From: Paracoccus binzhouensis
GTDB lineage: Bacteria; Pseudomonadota; Alphaproteobacteria; Rhodobacterales; Rhodobacteraceae
DNA: 40,741 nt
Direction: 5' to 3'
Assembly (NCBI RefSeq): GCF_016446475.1
Contig: NZ_JAEHFP010000036.1
Coordinates: 1 to 40,741 of the forward strand
In this document: one piece after another, positions 18,177-25,994 of the stretch
How positions within the stretch are numbered: position 1 is the first letter of the stretch
Layout of the letters: every line of letters begins with the position of its first letter
Translations under genes and position numbers: made by a program
Notes under the pieces: model-generated
Told to the model about the DNA's origin: nothing
Database searches by the model: none
The model's input: only the letters and a program-made list of their open reading frames with translations

Positions 18177-18193
18177 GATTGGAATGTCCAATC
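18177..18193. promoter_or_regulatory. Perfect 7-3-7 dyad upstream of the small unknown gene
   Basis: GATTGGA ATG TCCAATC is a perfect 17-bp dyad located 25 bp before the ATG at 18218 and 23 bp after a TACAAT (18149-18154) that may be a -10. It could be a repressor site or an RNA hairpin close to the start codon. Confidence 0.4.
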
Positions 18194-18217
18194 CTGCCTT
18201 CCGATTCGCCCCCCGCC

Positions 18218-18487
18218 ATGTATCTGCCCCCCATCATCCATGACGCGCTGATCGATTCGGCCGAGACCGAGGGCTATGTCCCCGGCGCCATCGAAAGCGT
18301 CATGCGCTTCGGGCCGCATTCCCGCTGGCGGGCCGGGCTGATCGTGAAAAGCTCGGCCGAGCGGTCGCAGGCCCTCGCCACGCGCTGCGCGCTGCTGATC
18401 CCGCGCAAGGGCAGGCGCACCCGCAAGCTGGCGGTGCATCCCGCCCTGCCGGCCGAGGTCATCAAGTCGATGCTCGACGCCACCTGA
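18218..18487 (+). CDS. Small basic protein of unknown function (89 aa)
   Basis: Not recognised. 89 residues, soluble, with a basic patch in the middle (IPRKGRRTRKLAVHP) and no signal peptide or membrane segment. Codon use is strongly G/C at third positions like its neighbours, which supports real coding. The ATG at 18218 is preferred because the frame upstream crosses a dyad and reads poorly, though no Shine-Dalgarno is evident, so a leaderless or hairpin-controlled start is possible. It ends 22 nt before a strong terminator shared with pntB. DNA or RNA binding is conceivable from its charge, but that is speculation. Confidence 0.6.
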   Translation: MYLPPIIHDALIDSAETEGYVPGAIESVMRFGPHSRWRAGLIVKSSAERSQALATRCALLIPRKGRRTRKLAVHPALPAEVIKSMLDAT

Positions 18488-18509
18488 CGGCAAGCGTTCC
18501 GCCAAAGAA

Positions 18510-18533
18510 AAAGCGGGCCTTGCGGCCCGCTTT
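18510..18533. terminator. Bidirectional intrinsic terminator
   Basis: AAAGCGGGCC and GGCCCGCTTT form a perfect 10-bp stem with a TTGC loop, flanked by an A-run on the left and TTT on the right. It would terminate both the small unknown gene (plus) and pntB (minus). Confidence 0.8.
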
Positions 18534-18556
18534 CGTCCTCTGGTCCCATCCGCTGC

Positions 18557-19996
18557 TCACTCGACCATGGGCAGCAGCTGGTCGAGGGATTTCTTGGCGT
18601 CGCCATAGAACATGCGGGTGTTTTCCTTGTAGAACAGCGGGTTCTCGATGCCGGAATAGCCGGTGCCCTGGCCGCGCTTGCTGACGAAGACCTGTTTCGC
18701 CTTCCAGACCTCCAGCACCGGCATGCCGGCGATGGGGCTGTTCGGGTCCTCCTGCGCCGCCGGGTTCACGATGTCGTTCGAGCCGATCACGATCACCACG
18801 TCGGTATTCGGGAAATCCTCGTTGATCTCGTCCATCTCCAGAACGATGTCATAAGGCACCTTGGCTTCGGCCAGCAGCACGTTCATGTGCCCCGGCAGAC
18901 GGCCCGCCACCGGGTGGATGGCGAAGCGCACGGTCTTGCCCTTGGCGCGCAGCTTGCGGGTCAGCTCGCTGACCGATTGCTGCGCCTGCGCCACCGCCAT
19001 GCCATAGCCCGGCACGATGATGATCTCGTCGGCATCGTTCAAGGCCGCCGCCACGCCGTCGGCGTCGATGGCCACCTGCTCGCCCTCGATCTCCATCGCC
19101 GGGCCCGCCTCGCCGCCGAAGCCACCCAGGATCACGCTGACGAAGTTGCGGTTCATCGCCTTGCACATGATGTAGCTCAGGATCGCACCCGAGGAGCCGA
19201 CCAGCGCGCCGACCACGATCAGCAGGTCGTTGCCCAGCGTGAAGCCGATCGCCGCCGCCGCCCAGCCGGAATAGCTGTTCAGCATCGACACCACCACCGG
19301 CATGTCGGCGCCGCCGATGCCCATGATCAGGTGATAGCCGATGAAGAAGGCCAGCAGCGTGATCAGCACCAGCCACAGCACCGGCGCGCCCGCGGTGCAG
19401 TAAAGGATCACCGACAGAAGCGACAGCGCCGCGGCGCCCGCGTTCAGCATATGCCCGCCCGGCAGCTTCCTGGGCTTGCCGTCGATCTTGCCCGCCAGCT
19501 TGCCGAAGGCCACGATCGAGCCGGTGAAGGTCACCGCGCCGATGAAGATCCCCAGCGCCACCTCGACCTTGAGCATGGCGATCTCGGCCGGGGTCTTGTG
19601 CGCCAGCACCGCGGCGAAGCCGTGGAACTCGGCCGCCGCATCGGCGGCGCGGGCGCGCAGCACCCGGCCCAGCTCGAACTGGGCGTTGAAGCCGATCAGC
19701 ACCGCGGCCAGGCCGACGAGGCTGTGCATGGCCGCGACCAGCTGCGGCATCTCGGTCATCTGCACCCGCTTGGCCACGACCCAGCCCACGGCGCCGCCGA
19801 TGGCCAGCATGACGAGCGTCAGCCCCCAATTGCCGTAGCCCGGCCCGATCAGCGTCGCGACCACCGCCAGCGCCATGGCGGCGATGCCGTACCAGACCGC
19901 GCGCTTGGCGCTTTCCTGGCCCGAGAGCCCGCCCAGGGACAGGATGAACAGCACGGCCGCGACCACATAGGCGGCGGTGGTGAATCCGTATTCCAT
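18557..19996 (-). CDS. pntB: NAD(P) transhydrogenase subunit beta
   Basis: Beta subunit of the proton-translocating transhydrogenase, which makes NADPH from NADH using the proton gradient. 479 residues. The N-terminal 260 residues hold about eight or nine transmembrane helices (for example [40 protein letters not shown]). Domain III, which binds NADP(H), follows, with [32 protein letters not shown] and [17 protein letters not shown]. It begins 13 nt after pntA in an operon. The C-terminus keeps the conserved [20 protein letters not shown] pattern. Intact. Confidence 0.96.
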   Translation of the reverse strand: MEYGFTTAAYVVAAVLFILSLGGLSGQESAKRAVWYGIAAMALAVVATLIGPGYGNWGLTLVMLAIGGAVGWVVAKRVQMTEMPQLVAAMHSLVGLAAVLIGFNAQFELGRVLRARAADAAAEFHGFAAVLAHKTPAEIAMLKVEVALGIFIGAVTFTGSIVAFGKLAGKIDGKPRKLPGGHMLNAGAAALSLLSVILYCTAGAPVLWLVLITLLAFFIGYHLIMGIGGADMPVVVSMLNSYSGWAAAAIGFTLGNDLLIVVGALVGSSGAILSYIMCKAMNRNFVSVILGGFGGEAGPAMEIEGEQVAIDADGVAAALNDADEIIIVPGYGMAVAQAQQSVSELTRKLRAKGKTVRFAIHPVAGRLPGHMNVLLAEAKVPYDIVLEMDEINEDFPNTDVVIVIGSNDIVNPAAQEDPNSPIAGMPVLEVWKAKQVFVSKRGQGTGYSGIENPLFYKENTRMFYGDAKKSLDQLLPMVE

Positions 19997-20009
19997 GCGC
20001 CCTCTCCCC

Positions 20010-21584
20010 TTACGACTTCTGGAACATGGCGAGCATCCGGCGCGTGACCAGGAAGCCGCCGAAGATGTTGACGCCCGCCATCAGAACCGACAGCGCCGCG
20101 AGCAGCACCACCAGCCAGCCGCCCGAGCCGATCTGCAGAAGCGCGCCGACGATGATGATCGAGGAGATGGCGTTGGTGATCGCCATCAAGGGCGTGTGCA
20201 GCGAATGGCTGACGTTCCAGATCACCTGGAAGCCGACGAAGACCGCCAGCACGAAGACGATGAAATGCGACAGGAAGCTTGCGGGGGCAAACAGGCCCAC
20301 CAGCAGCATCAGCACCGCGCCCGCACCGAGCAGCGTCACCTGGCTGCGGGTCTGGGCGCGGAAGGCGGCGATCTCCTTTTCGCGCCGTTCCTCGGGGGTC
20401 AGCTCCTTCGGCTTTTCCTTGGGCTTCGCGGCGGCGATGGCCGCGACCTTGGGCGGCGGCGGCGGCCAGGTCACGTCGCCGTCATGGGTGACGGTGGCGC
20501 CGCGGATCACGTCATCCTCCATGTTCTGGACGATGACCCCGTCCTTGCCCGGCGTCAGGTCCGAGAGCATGTGGCGGATGTTGTTGCCATAAAGTTCAGA
20601 GGCTTGCGCACCCATCCTCGAGGGGAAGTCGGTATAGCCGATGATCACCACGCCGTTTTCGGTGACGATGCGCTCGTCCGGCACGGTCAGGTCGCAATTG
20701 CCGCCGCGCTCGGCCGCCAGATCGACGATGACCGAGCCGGTCTTCATCGCCGCGACCATGTCGGCGGTCCAGAGCTTCGGCGCGTCGCGGCCGGGGATCA
20801 GCGCCGTGGTGATGACGATGTCCATCTCGGGCGCAAGCTCGCGGAACTTCTCGAGCTGCTTTTCGCGGAACTCGGGCGAGGAGGGCGCGGCATAGCCGCC
20901 GGTGGCGGCCCCGTCCTGCACCTGGTCCTGGAAGTCCAGGTAGACGAATTCGGCGCCCATGGATTCGATCTGCTCGGCCACCTCGGGGCGCACGTCGAAG
21001 GCGTAGACTTGCGCGCCCAGGCTGACCGCGGCGCCGATGGCCGCAAGCCCCGCGACGCCGGCACCCACCACCAGCACCTTGGCCGGCGGCACCTTGCCCG
21101 CGGCGGTCACCTGGCCGGTGAAGAAGCGCCCGAAATTGTTCGCCGCCTCGATCACCGCCCGGTAGCCGGCGATATTGGCCATCGAGGACAGCGCATCCAT
21201 CTTCTGCGCCCGCGAGATCCGCGGCACCATGTCCATGGCGATGGCGGTGACGCCCTGCTCGCGCGCCAGCTCCAGCAGCTCCGGGTTCTGCGCCGGCCAG
21301 AAATGCGAGATCAGCACCTGGCCGCGCCGCATCTGCCGCAGTTCGCCCTCGCTCGGCGGACGGACCTTGACCACCACGTCCACCGCGCCGATCAGCGCCG
21401 CGGCATTGGCCGCGACGGTGACACCCGCGGCCTGGTAGGCGGCATCCGAAAAGCCGGCCCGCACCCCCGCGCCCGCCTCGACGTAAACCTCATGGCCCAG
21501 CTTCTGCAGATGGGCCGCAGAGGACGGCGTCACCGCAACCCGCGCCTCGCCCTCAAAACTCTCCTTCAAAGCGCCGATCTTCAC
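20010..21584 (-). CDS. pntA: NAD(P) transhydrogenase subunit alpha (one-piece)
   Basis: Alpha subunit, carrying the NAD(H)-binding domain I and membrane helices. 524 residues from a GTG at 21584, chosen because AGGGGAG lies 8 nt upstream and [20 protein letters not shown] then matches the family start. Domain I includes [17 protein letters not shown] (NAD-binding). A Pro/Lys/Glu linker (PPPPPKVAA...) leads to four transmembrane segments after residue 420. Some alphaproteobacteria split this subunit into PntAA and PntAB; here it is fused as in E. coli. pntB follows after 13 nt, and a putative promoter lies at 21621-21649. Confidence 0.95.
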   Translation of the reverse strand: MKIGALKESFEGEARVAVTPSSAAHLQKLGHEVYVEAGAGVRAGFSDAAYQAAGVTVAANAAALIGAVDVVVKVRPPSEGELRQMRRGQVLISHFWPAQNPELLELAREQGVTAIAMDMVPRISRAQKMDALSSMANIAGYRAVIEAANNFGRFFTGQVTAAGKVPPAKVLVVGAGVAGLAAIGAAVSLGAQVYAFDVRPEVAEQIESMGAEFVYLDFQDQVQDGAATGGYAAPSSPEFREKQLEKFRELAPEMDIVITTALIPGRDAPKLWTADMVAAMKTGSVIVDLAAERGGNCDLTVPDERIVTENGVVIIGYTDFPSRMGAQASELYGNNIRHMLSDLTPGKDGVIVQNMEDDVIRGATVTHDGDVTWPPPPPKVAAIAAAKPKEKPKELTPEERREKEIAAFRAQTRSQVTLLGAGAVLMLLVGLFAPASFLSHFIVFVLAVFVGFQVIWNVSHSLHTPLMAITNAISSIIIVGALLQIGSGGWLVVLLAALSVLMAGVNIFGGFLVTRRMLAMFQKS

Positions 21585-21620
21585 CAGGCCATCTCCCCTG
21601 TTAGCGACTTCCACCGTCCC

Positions 21621-21649
21621 CCATAGCAGAGCGCAATAATCTTTCACAA
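21621..21649 (-). promoter_or_regulatory. Putative pntAB promoter
   Basis: On the minus strand TTGTGA (21649-21644) and CTATGG (21626-21621) are separated by 17 bp, with a leader of about 30 nt before the GTG of pntA. Confidence 0.4.
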
Positions 21650-21679
21650 GGGCGTGACGGTAGGTGCGATCCGGAAATG

Positions 21680-22360
21680 TTACGCGACGTCAGAATCGTA
21701 GTCGCTGACCAGCAGGTGCAGCGGCGGCGCGTCCTCGACGACATGGGCGAAGCGGCCGATGGGCGCGGCGAAGACATTGTCGGTCAGGTCGTCGTTCACC
21801 GTCGAGACCTCGCCGATCAGCACCGGCCCGCCCTCGGCCCAGAATTCGTGCCAGTCGCCGGGCCGCAGGGTCACGGATTCGCCCGGCGCCAGCCGCAGCA
21901 CGCCGCCCGGCGGCACTTCGCGGGCGATGCCATCGCAATCGACCCGGCAGGGCGCGTTCCGGTCCATGCGCCCCTGGACGTCCGAGCCGCAAAGCCGGAT
22001 CGCCAGCGTTGCGCCCCAGCGGTTGATGATATCCTCGGTCTTGATGGCATGGGTATGCATAGGGCTGATCTGGTTTTCCTGCGAAATCAGCAGCTTCTCG
22101 GCATAGACCATGCCGCGCCCGGCCTGCAGGTCGGCCAGCCGGCCATTGCGCAGCGTGAACAGGAACAGGCCCAACCGGTCGAAATCGCCCTGGCCGTAAT
22201 CGGTGATGTCCCAGCCCAGCCTTCCGTCGCGGATGGCCGGGGTGGCGCGGGCGCGGAACTCCGCCGGGCTCCAATGCGCGAAGGGCGGCAGGTGGAAGCC
22301 TGCCTTGCCGATCAGCTCGGCCGCCTCGGCCATGATGCGGTTGATGCGCGAGCGTTCCAT
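21680..22360 (-). CDS. D-lyxose/D-mannose-type sugar isomerase (cupin)
   Basis: 226 residues, similar to the D-lyxose ketol-isomerase family, metal-dependent cupins that interconvert aldoses and ketoses such as D-lyxose/D-xylulose or D-mannose/D-fructose. Metal-binding residues appear in [17 protein letters not shown], and [20 protein letters not shown] closes the cupin. The ATG at 22360 has GGGAGG just upstream and begins [13 protein letters not shown], typical of the family; the longer frame to 22408 is not. It is 10 nt past the reconstructed end of the methyltransferase pseudogene, so it is third in the malate synthase operon. True substrate unknown. Confidence 0.82.
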   Translation of the reverse strand: MERSRINRIMAEAAELIGKAGFHLPPFAHWSPAEFRARATPAIRDGRLGWDITDYGQGDFDRLGLFLFTLRNGRLADLQAGRGMVYAEKLLISQENQISPMHTHAIKTEDIINRWGATLAIRLCGSDVQGRMDRNAPCRVDCDGIAREVPPGGVLRLAPGESVTLRPGDWHEFWAEGGPVLIGEVSTVNDDLTDNVFAAPIGRFAHVVEDAPPLHLLVSDYDSDVA

Positions 22361-22370
22361 GATGCCCTCC

Positions 22371-22812
22371 CTAGATCCAGCGCCTGACCCGCAGCCTATA
22401 ACGGTCACAGGCGAAACCGAAAGCCGCGGCGATCACCGCCCCTTCACGTCGGATGAAGCGGTCTTGCAGCAGCCGTGCAAGGGGCGGCGTCAGCGCCAGC
22501 CCCAGCGGGGCGGACGCGCGGCATCAGCCCGGCCAGCAGAATCAGGTCGCCCAGACAGATCGGATTGCGGGAAAAACGAAACGGTCCGGCCTCGACTAGG
22601 GCCTCGGGGCGGCGGCCGGGCATGACGGTGGTGCGGGCGCGGCGCATGGTCAGCGCCGCCCAGAGCATCAGCCCCAGCCCCGCCGCGACCAGAAGCAGAC
22701 CCGCGCCGCGCAGCAACGGCGGCAGGTCCAGCGGCAGCAGCCAGCCCAGCCCCAGCCCCGCCAATGCGAAAAGCACCAGCCAGGCCTGCGGCAGGGCGGC
22801 CAGCCGGGTCAC
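22371..22812 (-). pseudogene. Isoprenylcysteine/phospholipid methyltransferase-like gene, frameshifted
   Basis: The first two thirds read as a membrane methyltransferase of the ICMT/PEMT type: hydrophobic helices, then TMRRARTTVMPGRRPEAL and GPFRFSRNPICLGDLILLAG. Near 22514-22521 the frame is lost and would stop at 22444. In another frame the family C-terminus continues directly (PLGLALTPPL, LLQDRFIRREGAVIAAAFG, YRLRVRRWI) to a TAG at 22371-22373. The shift lies in a CGCG run; a lost CG dinucleotide explains it exactly and restores about 147 residues. The repaired stop sits 10 nt before the next gene's ATG, and the start overlaps the malate synthase stop by 4 nt (ATGA), so the intact gene fits the operon. 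Recent inactivation or a sequencing error. Confidence 0.8.
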
Positions 22813-24959
22813 GCGGCCTGCTGCGCCTGTTCGGCCTTGGCCTGCAGGCGGCGGGCATGCAGCACCGGCTCGGTATAGCCCGAGGGCTGCACCCGACCCA
22901 GGAAGACCAGGTCGCAGGCGGCCTGGAAGGCCACGCCGTCATAGCCCGGCGCCATCGGCCGGTATGCCGGGTCGCCGGCATTCTGGCGGTCCACCACCAC
23001 GGCCATCTTGCGGAAGGCGTCCATGACCTGCCGGTCGGTGACGATGCCGTGATGCAGCCAGTTCGCCAGCGACTGGGCCGAGATGCGCAGCGTCGCGCGA
23101 TCCTCCATCAGCCCCACGTCGTTGATGTCCGGCACCTTCGAGCAGCCGACGCCCTGGTCGATCCAGCGCACCACATAGCCCAGGATGCCCTGGCAATTGT
23201 TCTCCAGCTCGCGGGCGATCTCGGTCTCGCCATAGTTGTGGCCGCCGGCCAGCGGGATGGTCAGCAGCTCGTCCAGCCGCGAAGGCCGGCGCAGCGCGGC
23301 GATCTGGGCCTGGCGGCCGAAGACGTCGACCCTGTGGTAATGCGTCGCATGCAGGGTCGCCGCGGTGGGGCTGGGCACCCAGGCGGTGTTGGCGCCGGCC
23401 ATGGGATGGGCGATCTTCTGCTCCAGCATCTCGGCCATCTTGTCGGGGATCGCCCACATGCCCTTGCCGATCTGCGCCTTGCCGGCCAGCCCGCAGGCCA
23501 GGCCGATATCGACGTTGCGATCCTCATAGGCCGAGATCCAGGGCTGCGACTTCATCTCGCCCTTGGCCAGCATGGCGCCCGCCTCCATCGAGGTGTGGAT
23601 CTCGTCGCCGGTGCGGTCCAGGAAGCCGGTATTGATGAAGGCGACGCGATGCTTCGCGGCGCGGATGCATTCCTTGAGATTGGCCGAGGTGCGGCGCTCC
23701 TCGTCCATGATGCCCAGCTTGACGGTATGGCGGGGCAGATCCAGCACCTCCTCGACGAAATCGAAGATCTCGCAGGCGAAGGCGACCTCCTCGGGCCCGT
23801 GCATCTTGGGCTTGACCACATAGATCGAGCGGGTGACCGAGTTCCGTGGCCCCGCCTCGCGGTCCAGGTCGCGCTTGGCGCAAAGCGCGGTGACCATGGC
23901 GTCCAGCAGGCCCTCGTAGACCTCGTTCCCCTCGCGGTCCAGCACGGCGGGGGTGGTCATCAGGTGGCCGACATTCCTGACCAGCATCAGCGCCCGGCCC
24001 TTGGCGGTGACTTCCGAGCCGTCGGGCGCGGTGAAACTCACGTCCGGGTTCAGGCGGCGGGTAAAAGTCTTGCCGCCCTTCTCGACCTCCTCGGCCAGGG
24101 TGCCGTCCATCAGGCCCAGCCAGTTGGCATAGGCCAGCGCCTTGTCCTCGCCATCGACGCAGGCGACGGAATCCTCGCAATCCATAATCGCCGACAGCGC
24201 CGATTCGATCACGATGTCCGAGATGCCGGCCCGGTCCTGCGCGCCCACCGGCTTGGACGGATCAATCACAATGCGGATCAGCAGGCCGTTGTTCTTCAGG
24301 AAGATGTCGGTCGGGTTGCCGGCCGCGCCGCGATGGCCGGCGAAGCGGCCGGCATCGCGCAGCGCCGGGACCAGGGCGCCGTCCTTGACCGACAGCGCCT
24401 CGATGTCGGCCCAGGAGCCCTCGGCCAGCGGCGCGGCGGTGTCGAGGAAATCCCGGCCCCAGGCGATCACCCGGGCGCCGCGCCCGGCGTCGTAGCCCTT
24501 GCCCTGCGGCAGGTCGCCCAGGGCGTCGGTGCCATAAAGCGCATCGTAAAGGCTGCCCCAGCGGGCATTGGCGGCGTTCAGCGCATAGCGGGCATTGGTG
24601 ATCGGCACCACCAGCTGCGGCCCGGCGATGCTGGAGAATTCCGGGTCGGTCTCGGGTGTCTCTATCTGGAAATCCTCGCCCTCGGGGACCAGATAGCCGA
24701 TCTCGGCCAGGAAATCGCGGTATGCGCCGGCATCCTGCGGCTTGCCGCGCTGCGCGATATGCCAGGCGTCGATGGCCGATTGCAGCTCGTCGCGCCGGGC
24801 CAGCAAGGCCCGGTTGCGCGGGCCGAACTCGTGGATCAGGGTCGAGAGCCCTTCCCAGAAACGCCGCGGCTCGACACCGCTGCCGGGCAGCGCACGCTCG
24901 TTGATGAAGGCGGCAAGCGTCTCGTCCACCCGCAATCCTGCCTTTTCCACGCGACCCAT
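22809..24959 (-). CDS. glcB: Malate synthase G
   Basis: Condenses glyoxylate with acetyl-CoA to malate, in the glyoxylate cycle and glycolate use. 716 residues, the size of the G isoform rather than the shorter A form. Seen: [54 protein letters not shown], then [20 protein letters not shown] and [20 protein letters not shown], all malate synthase G hallmarks. The ATG at 24959 follows AGGGGAA; the upstream extension is untypical. It leads a three-gene operon. A symmetrical 24-bp dyad covers its presumed promoter, suggesting repressor control. Confidence 0.96.
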   Translation of the reverse strand: MGRVEKAGLRVDETLAAFINERALPGSGVEPRRFWEGLSTLIHEFGPRNRALLARRDELQSAIDAWHIAQRGKPQDAGAYRDFLAEIGYLVPEGEDFQIETPETDPEFSSIAGPQLVVPITNARYALNAANARWGSLYDALYGTDALGDLPQGKGYDAGRGARVIAWGRDFLDTAAPLAEGSWADIEALSVKDGALVPALRDAGRFAGHRGAAGNPTDIFLKNNGLLIRIVIDPSKPVGAQDRAGISDIVIESALSAIMDCEDSVACVDGEDKALAYANWLGLMDGTLAEEVEKGGKTFTRRLNPDVSFTAPDGSEVTAKGRALMLVRNVGHLMTTPAVLDREGNEVYEGLLDAMVTALCAKRDLDREAGPRNSVTRSIYVVKPKMHGPEEVAFACEIFDFVEEVLDLPRHTVKLGIMDEERRTSANLKECIRAAKHRVAFINTGFLDRTGDEIHTSMEAGAMLAKGEMKSQPWISAYEDRNVDIGLACGLAGKAQIGKGMWAIPDKMAEMLEQKIAHPMAGANTAWVPSPTAATLHATHYHRVDVFGRQAQIAALRRPSRLDELLTIPLAGGHNYGETEIARELENNCQGILGYVVRWIDQGVGCSKVPDINDVGLMEDRATLRISAQSLANWLHHGIVTDRQVMDAFRKMAVVVDRQNAGDPAYRPMAPGYDGVAFQAACDLVFLGRVQPSGYTEPVLHARRLQAKAEQAQQAA

Positions 24960-24990
24960 CGCACTTCCCCTTGCTTCCTTGTCCGGCTGG

Positions 24991-25014
24991 TTTGGTGCAC
25001 CGTGGTATGCCAAA
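24991..25014. promoter_or_regulatory. Operator-like dyad over the glcB promoter
   Basis: A 24-bp dyad with half-site TTTGGnnnACC, its mirror GGTnnnCCAAA, and two central bases. Sixteen of 24 positions are symmetrical. The site overlaps the proposed glcB -10 (25002-25007) and start region, where a repressor would block transcription. The responsible regulator is not in this window. Confidence 0.5.
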
Positions 25015-25030
25015 CTCCGCCCTGTTTCAA
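25002..25030 (-). promoter_or_regulatory. Putative glcB promoter
   Basis: On the minus strand TTGAAA (25030-25025) and TACCAC (25007-25002) are 17 bp apart. The -35 is good and the -10 weak, as is common for regulated promoters. Confidence 0.4.
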
Positions 25031-25067
25031 CCGGCACTACCCTCAAGGATTTCGAAATTCAGCCTTC

Positions 25068-25108
25068 CGAAAAAATTGAAAATCCGCCGCCCGGAGACCG
25101 GGCGGCGG
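25068..25108 (-). terminator. Intrinsic terminator of the Ala-rich membrane protein gene
   Basis: On the minus strand an 11-bp perfect stem (CCGCCGCCCGG and CCGGGCGGCGG, 3-nt loop) is followed by ATTTTCAATTTTTTC, a clear U-rich tract. It ends the gene at 25129-25842 before the glcB promoter. Confidence 0.85.
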
Positions 25109-25128
25109 CAGGATCCTGCGCCCGCGGC

Positions 25129-25842
25129 TCAGTTGCTGGCGGGCGGCGTGGTCGTGGAGGTTCCGGCCGGCGGCGTGGTCGGCTCTTCGACGGTGATGGC
25201 GTCGTCGATGGCCTCGCCGGCGTCCTGCATCGCCTCGCCGGCGGCTTCTGCGGCGCTTTCGGCCGCATCCTGCGCGGCGGCACCCGCTTCGCTGGCGGCA
25301 TCGGCGGCGCTTTGCGCAGCCTCGCCGGCAGCATTCGCGGCATCCTCGGTCGCCTCGCCCATGGCGGCGCCGGCGCTCTCGGCGGCATTCTCGGCGGCGG
25401 TCGCGGCATCCTGGGCAGCCTCGCCCGCCGCATCGGCGGCATTGCCGGCCGCGGCAGCAGCGTCATCCGCCGCTTCCCCGGCAGCCGCGGCATCATCGGC
25501 CGCCTCGTCAGCCGCCTGGGCGGCCGTGTCCGTGGCCGTATCTGTGGCCGTTTCGGCGGTGGCGGCGGGCTCGGTCGCAGTTCCGGTCGCGGCGGGCGCA
25601 CTGTCGGCCGGCTCGGTGGTGGTCACGGCAGCATCCTCGCCGGTGGTGCCCACCTCGTTGTTGCCCATGAAATACTGCAGCACGAAATAGGCGATCGCCA
25701 GCGCCAGCAGGATGCCGATGATCAGCGGCAGCGGCGAGGCGCGGCGCTCGACCGGCTCGACATAGGTCTCGGGCGCGGCGGCCGGGCGCTCGGGATCGGT
25801 GCTTTCCGTCCGTTTCGGATCGTTCGGGTCGTAATTGGCCAT
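25129..25842 (-). CDS. Membrane-anchored Ala/Glu/Asp-rich helical repeat protein
   Basis: Not recognised as a named family. 237 residues: a polar cytoplasmic start of about 36 residues (MANYDPNDPKRTES...), one transmembrane segment at about 38-58 (PLPLIIGILLALAIAYFVL), a Thr/Ala/Glu stretch, and then about 100 residues of acidic Ala-rich sequence with an approximate 11-residue period (ADAAGEAAQDA, GAAMGEATEDA, ANAAGEAAQSA), ending in a Thr/Pro tail. Eleven-residue repeats suggest an extended amphipathic helix or coiled coil of the LEA/apolipoprotein kind, here without the usual lysines. The start at 25842 has GAGGA 8-9 nt upstream. It is a single gene with its own terminator, divergent from pepN. 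The role is unknown; an envelope spacer or stress protein is conceivable. Confidence 0.75.
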   Translation of the reverse strand: MANYDPNDPKRTESTDPERPAAAPETYVEPVERRASPLPLIIGILLALAIAYFVLQYFMGNNEVGTTGEDAAVTTTEPADSAPAATGTATEPAATAETATDTATDTAAQAADEAADDAAAAGEAADDAAAAAGNAADAAGEAAQDAATAAENAAESAGAAMGEATEDAANAAGEAAQSAADAASEAGAAAQDAAESAAEAAGEAMQDAGEAIDDAITVEEPTTPPAGTSTTTPPASN

Positions 25843-25906
25843 TGATGAGGTCCTCGCTCTTCTGCTTCGTGCTTGCGGCTGGGCGGCTAGGGGGCGAGGC
25901 CCCGGC

Positions 25907-25934
25907 TTGCGACCCGGCTATCCTGCGTCTAACA
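25907..25934 (+). promoter_or_regulatory. Putative pepN promoter
   Basis: TTGCGA (25907-25912) and CTAACA (25929-25934) are 16 bp apart, close to the pattern at 13856-13883. It leaves a leader of about 55 nt before pepN. Confidence 0.35.
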
Positions 25935-25994
25935 CTTGGGTTTCGCACAAGTTCCCATGTGCTGCCGATTTTTTCACCGCCCGGAAGGTGCCGC

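Noticed and set aside
17332..18237. Upstream extension of the DUF3422 frame to 18237
   Set aside because: The extension is antisense to the L,D-transpeptidase gene and lacks family sequence; it only reflects the absence of stops.
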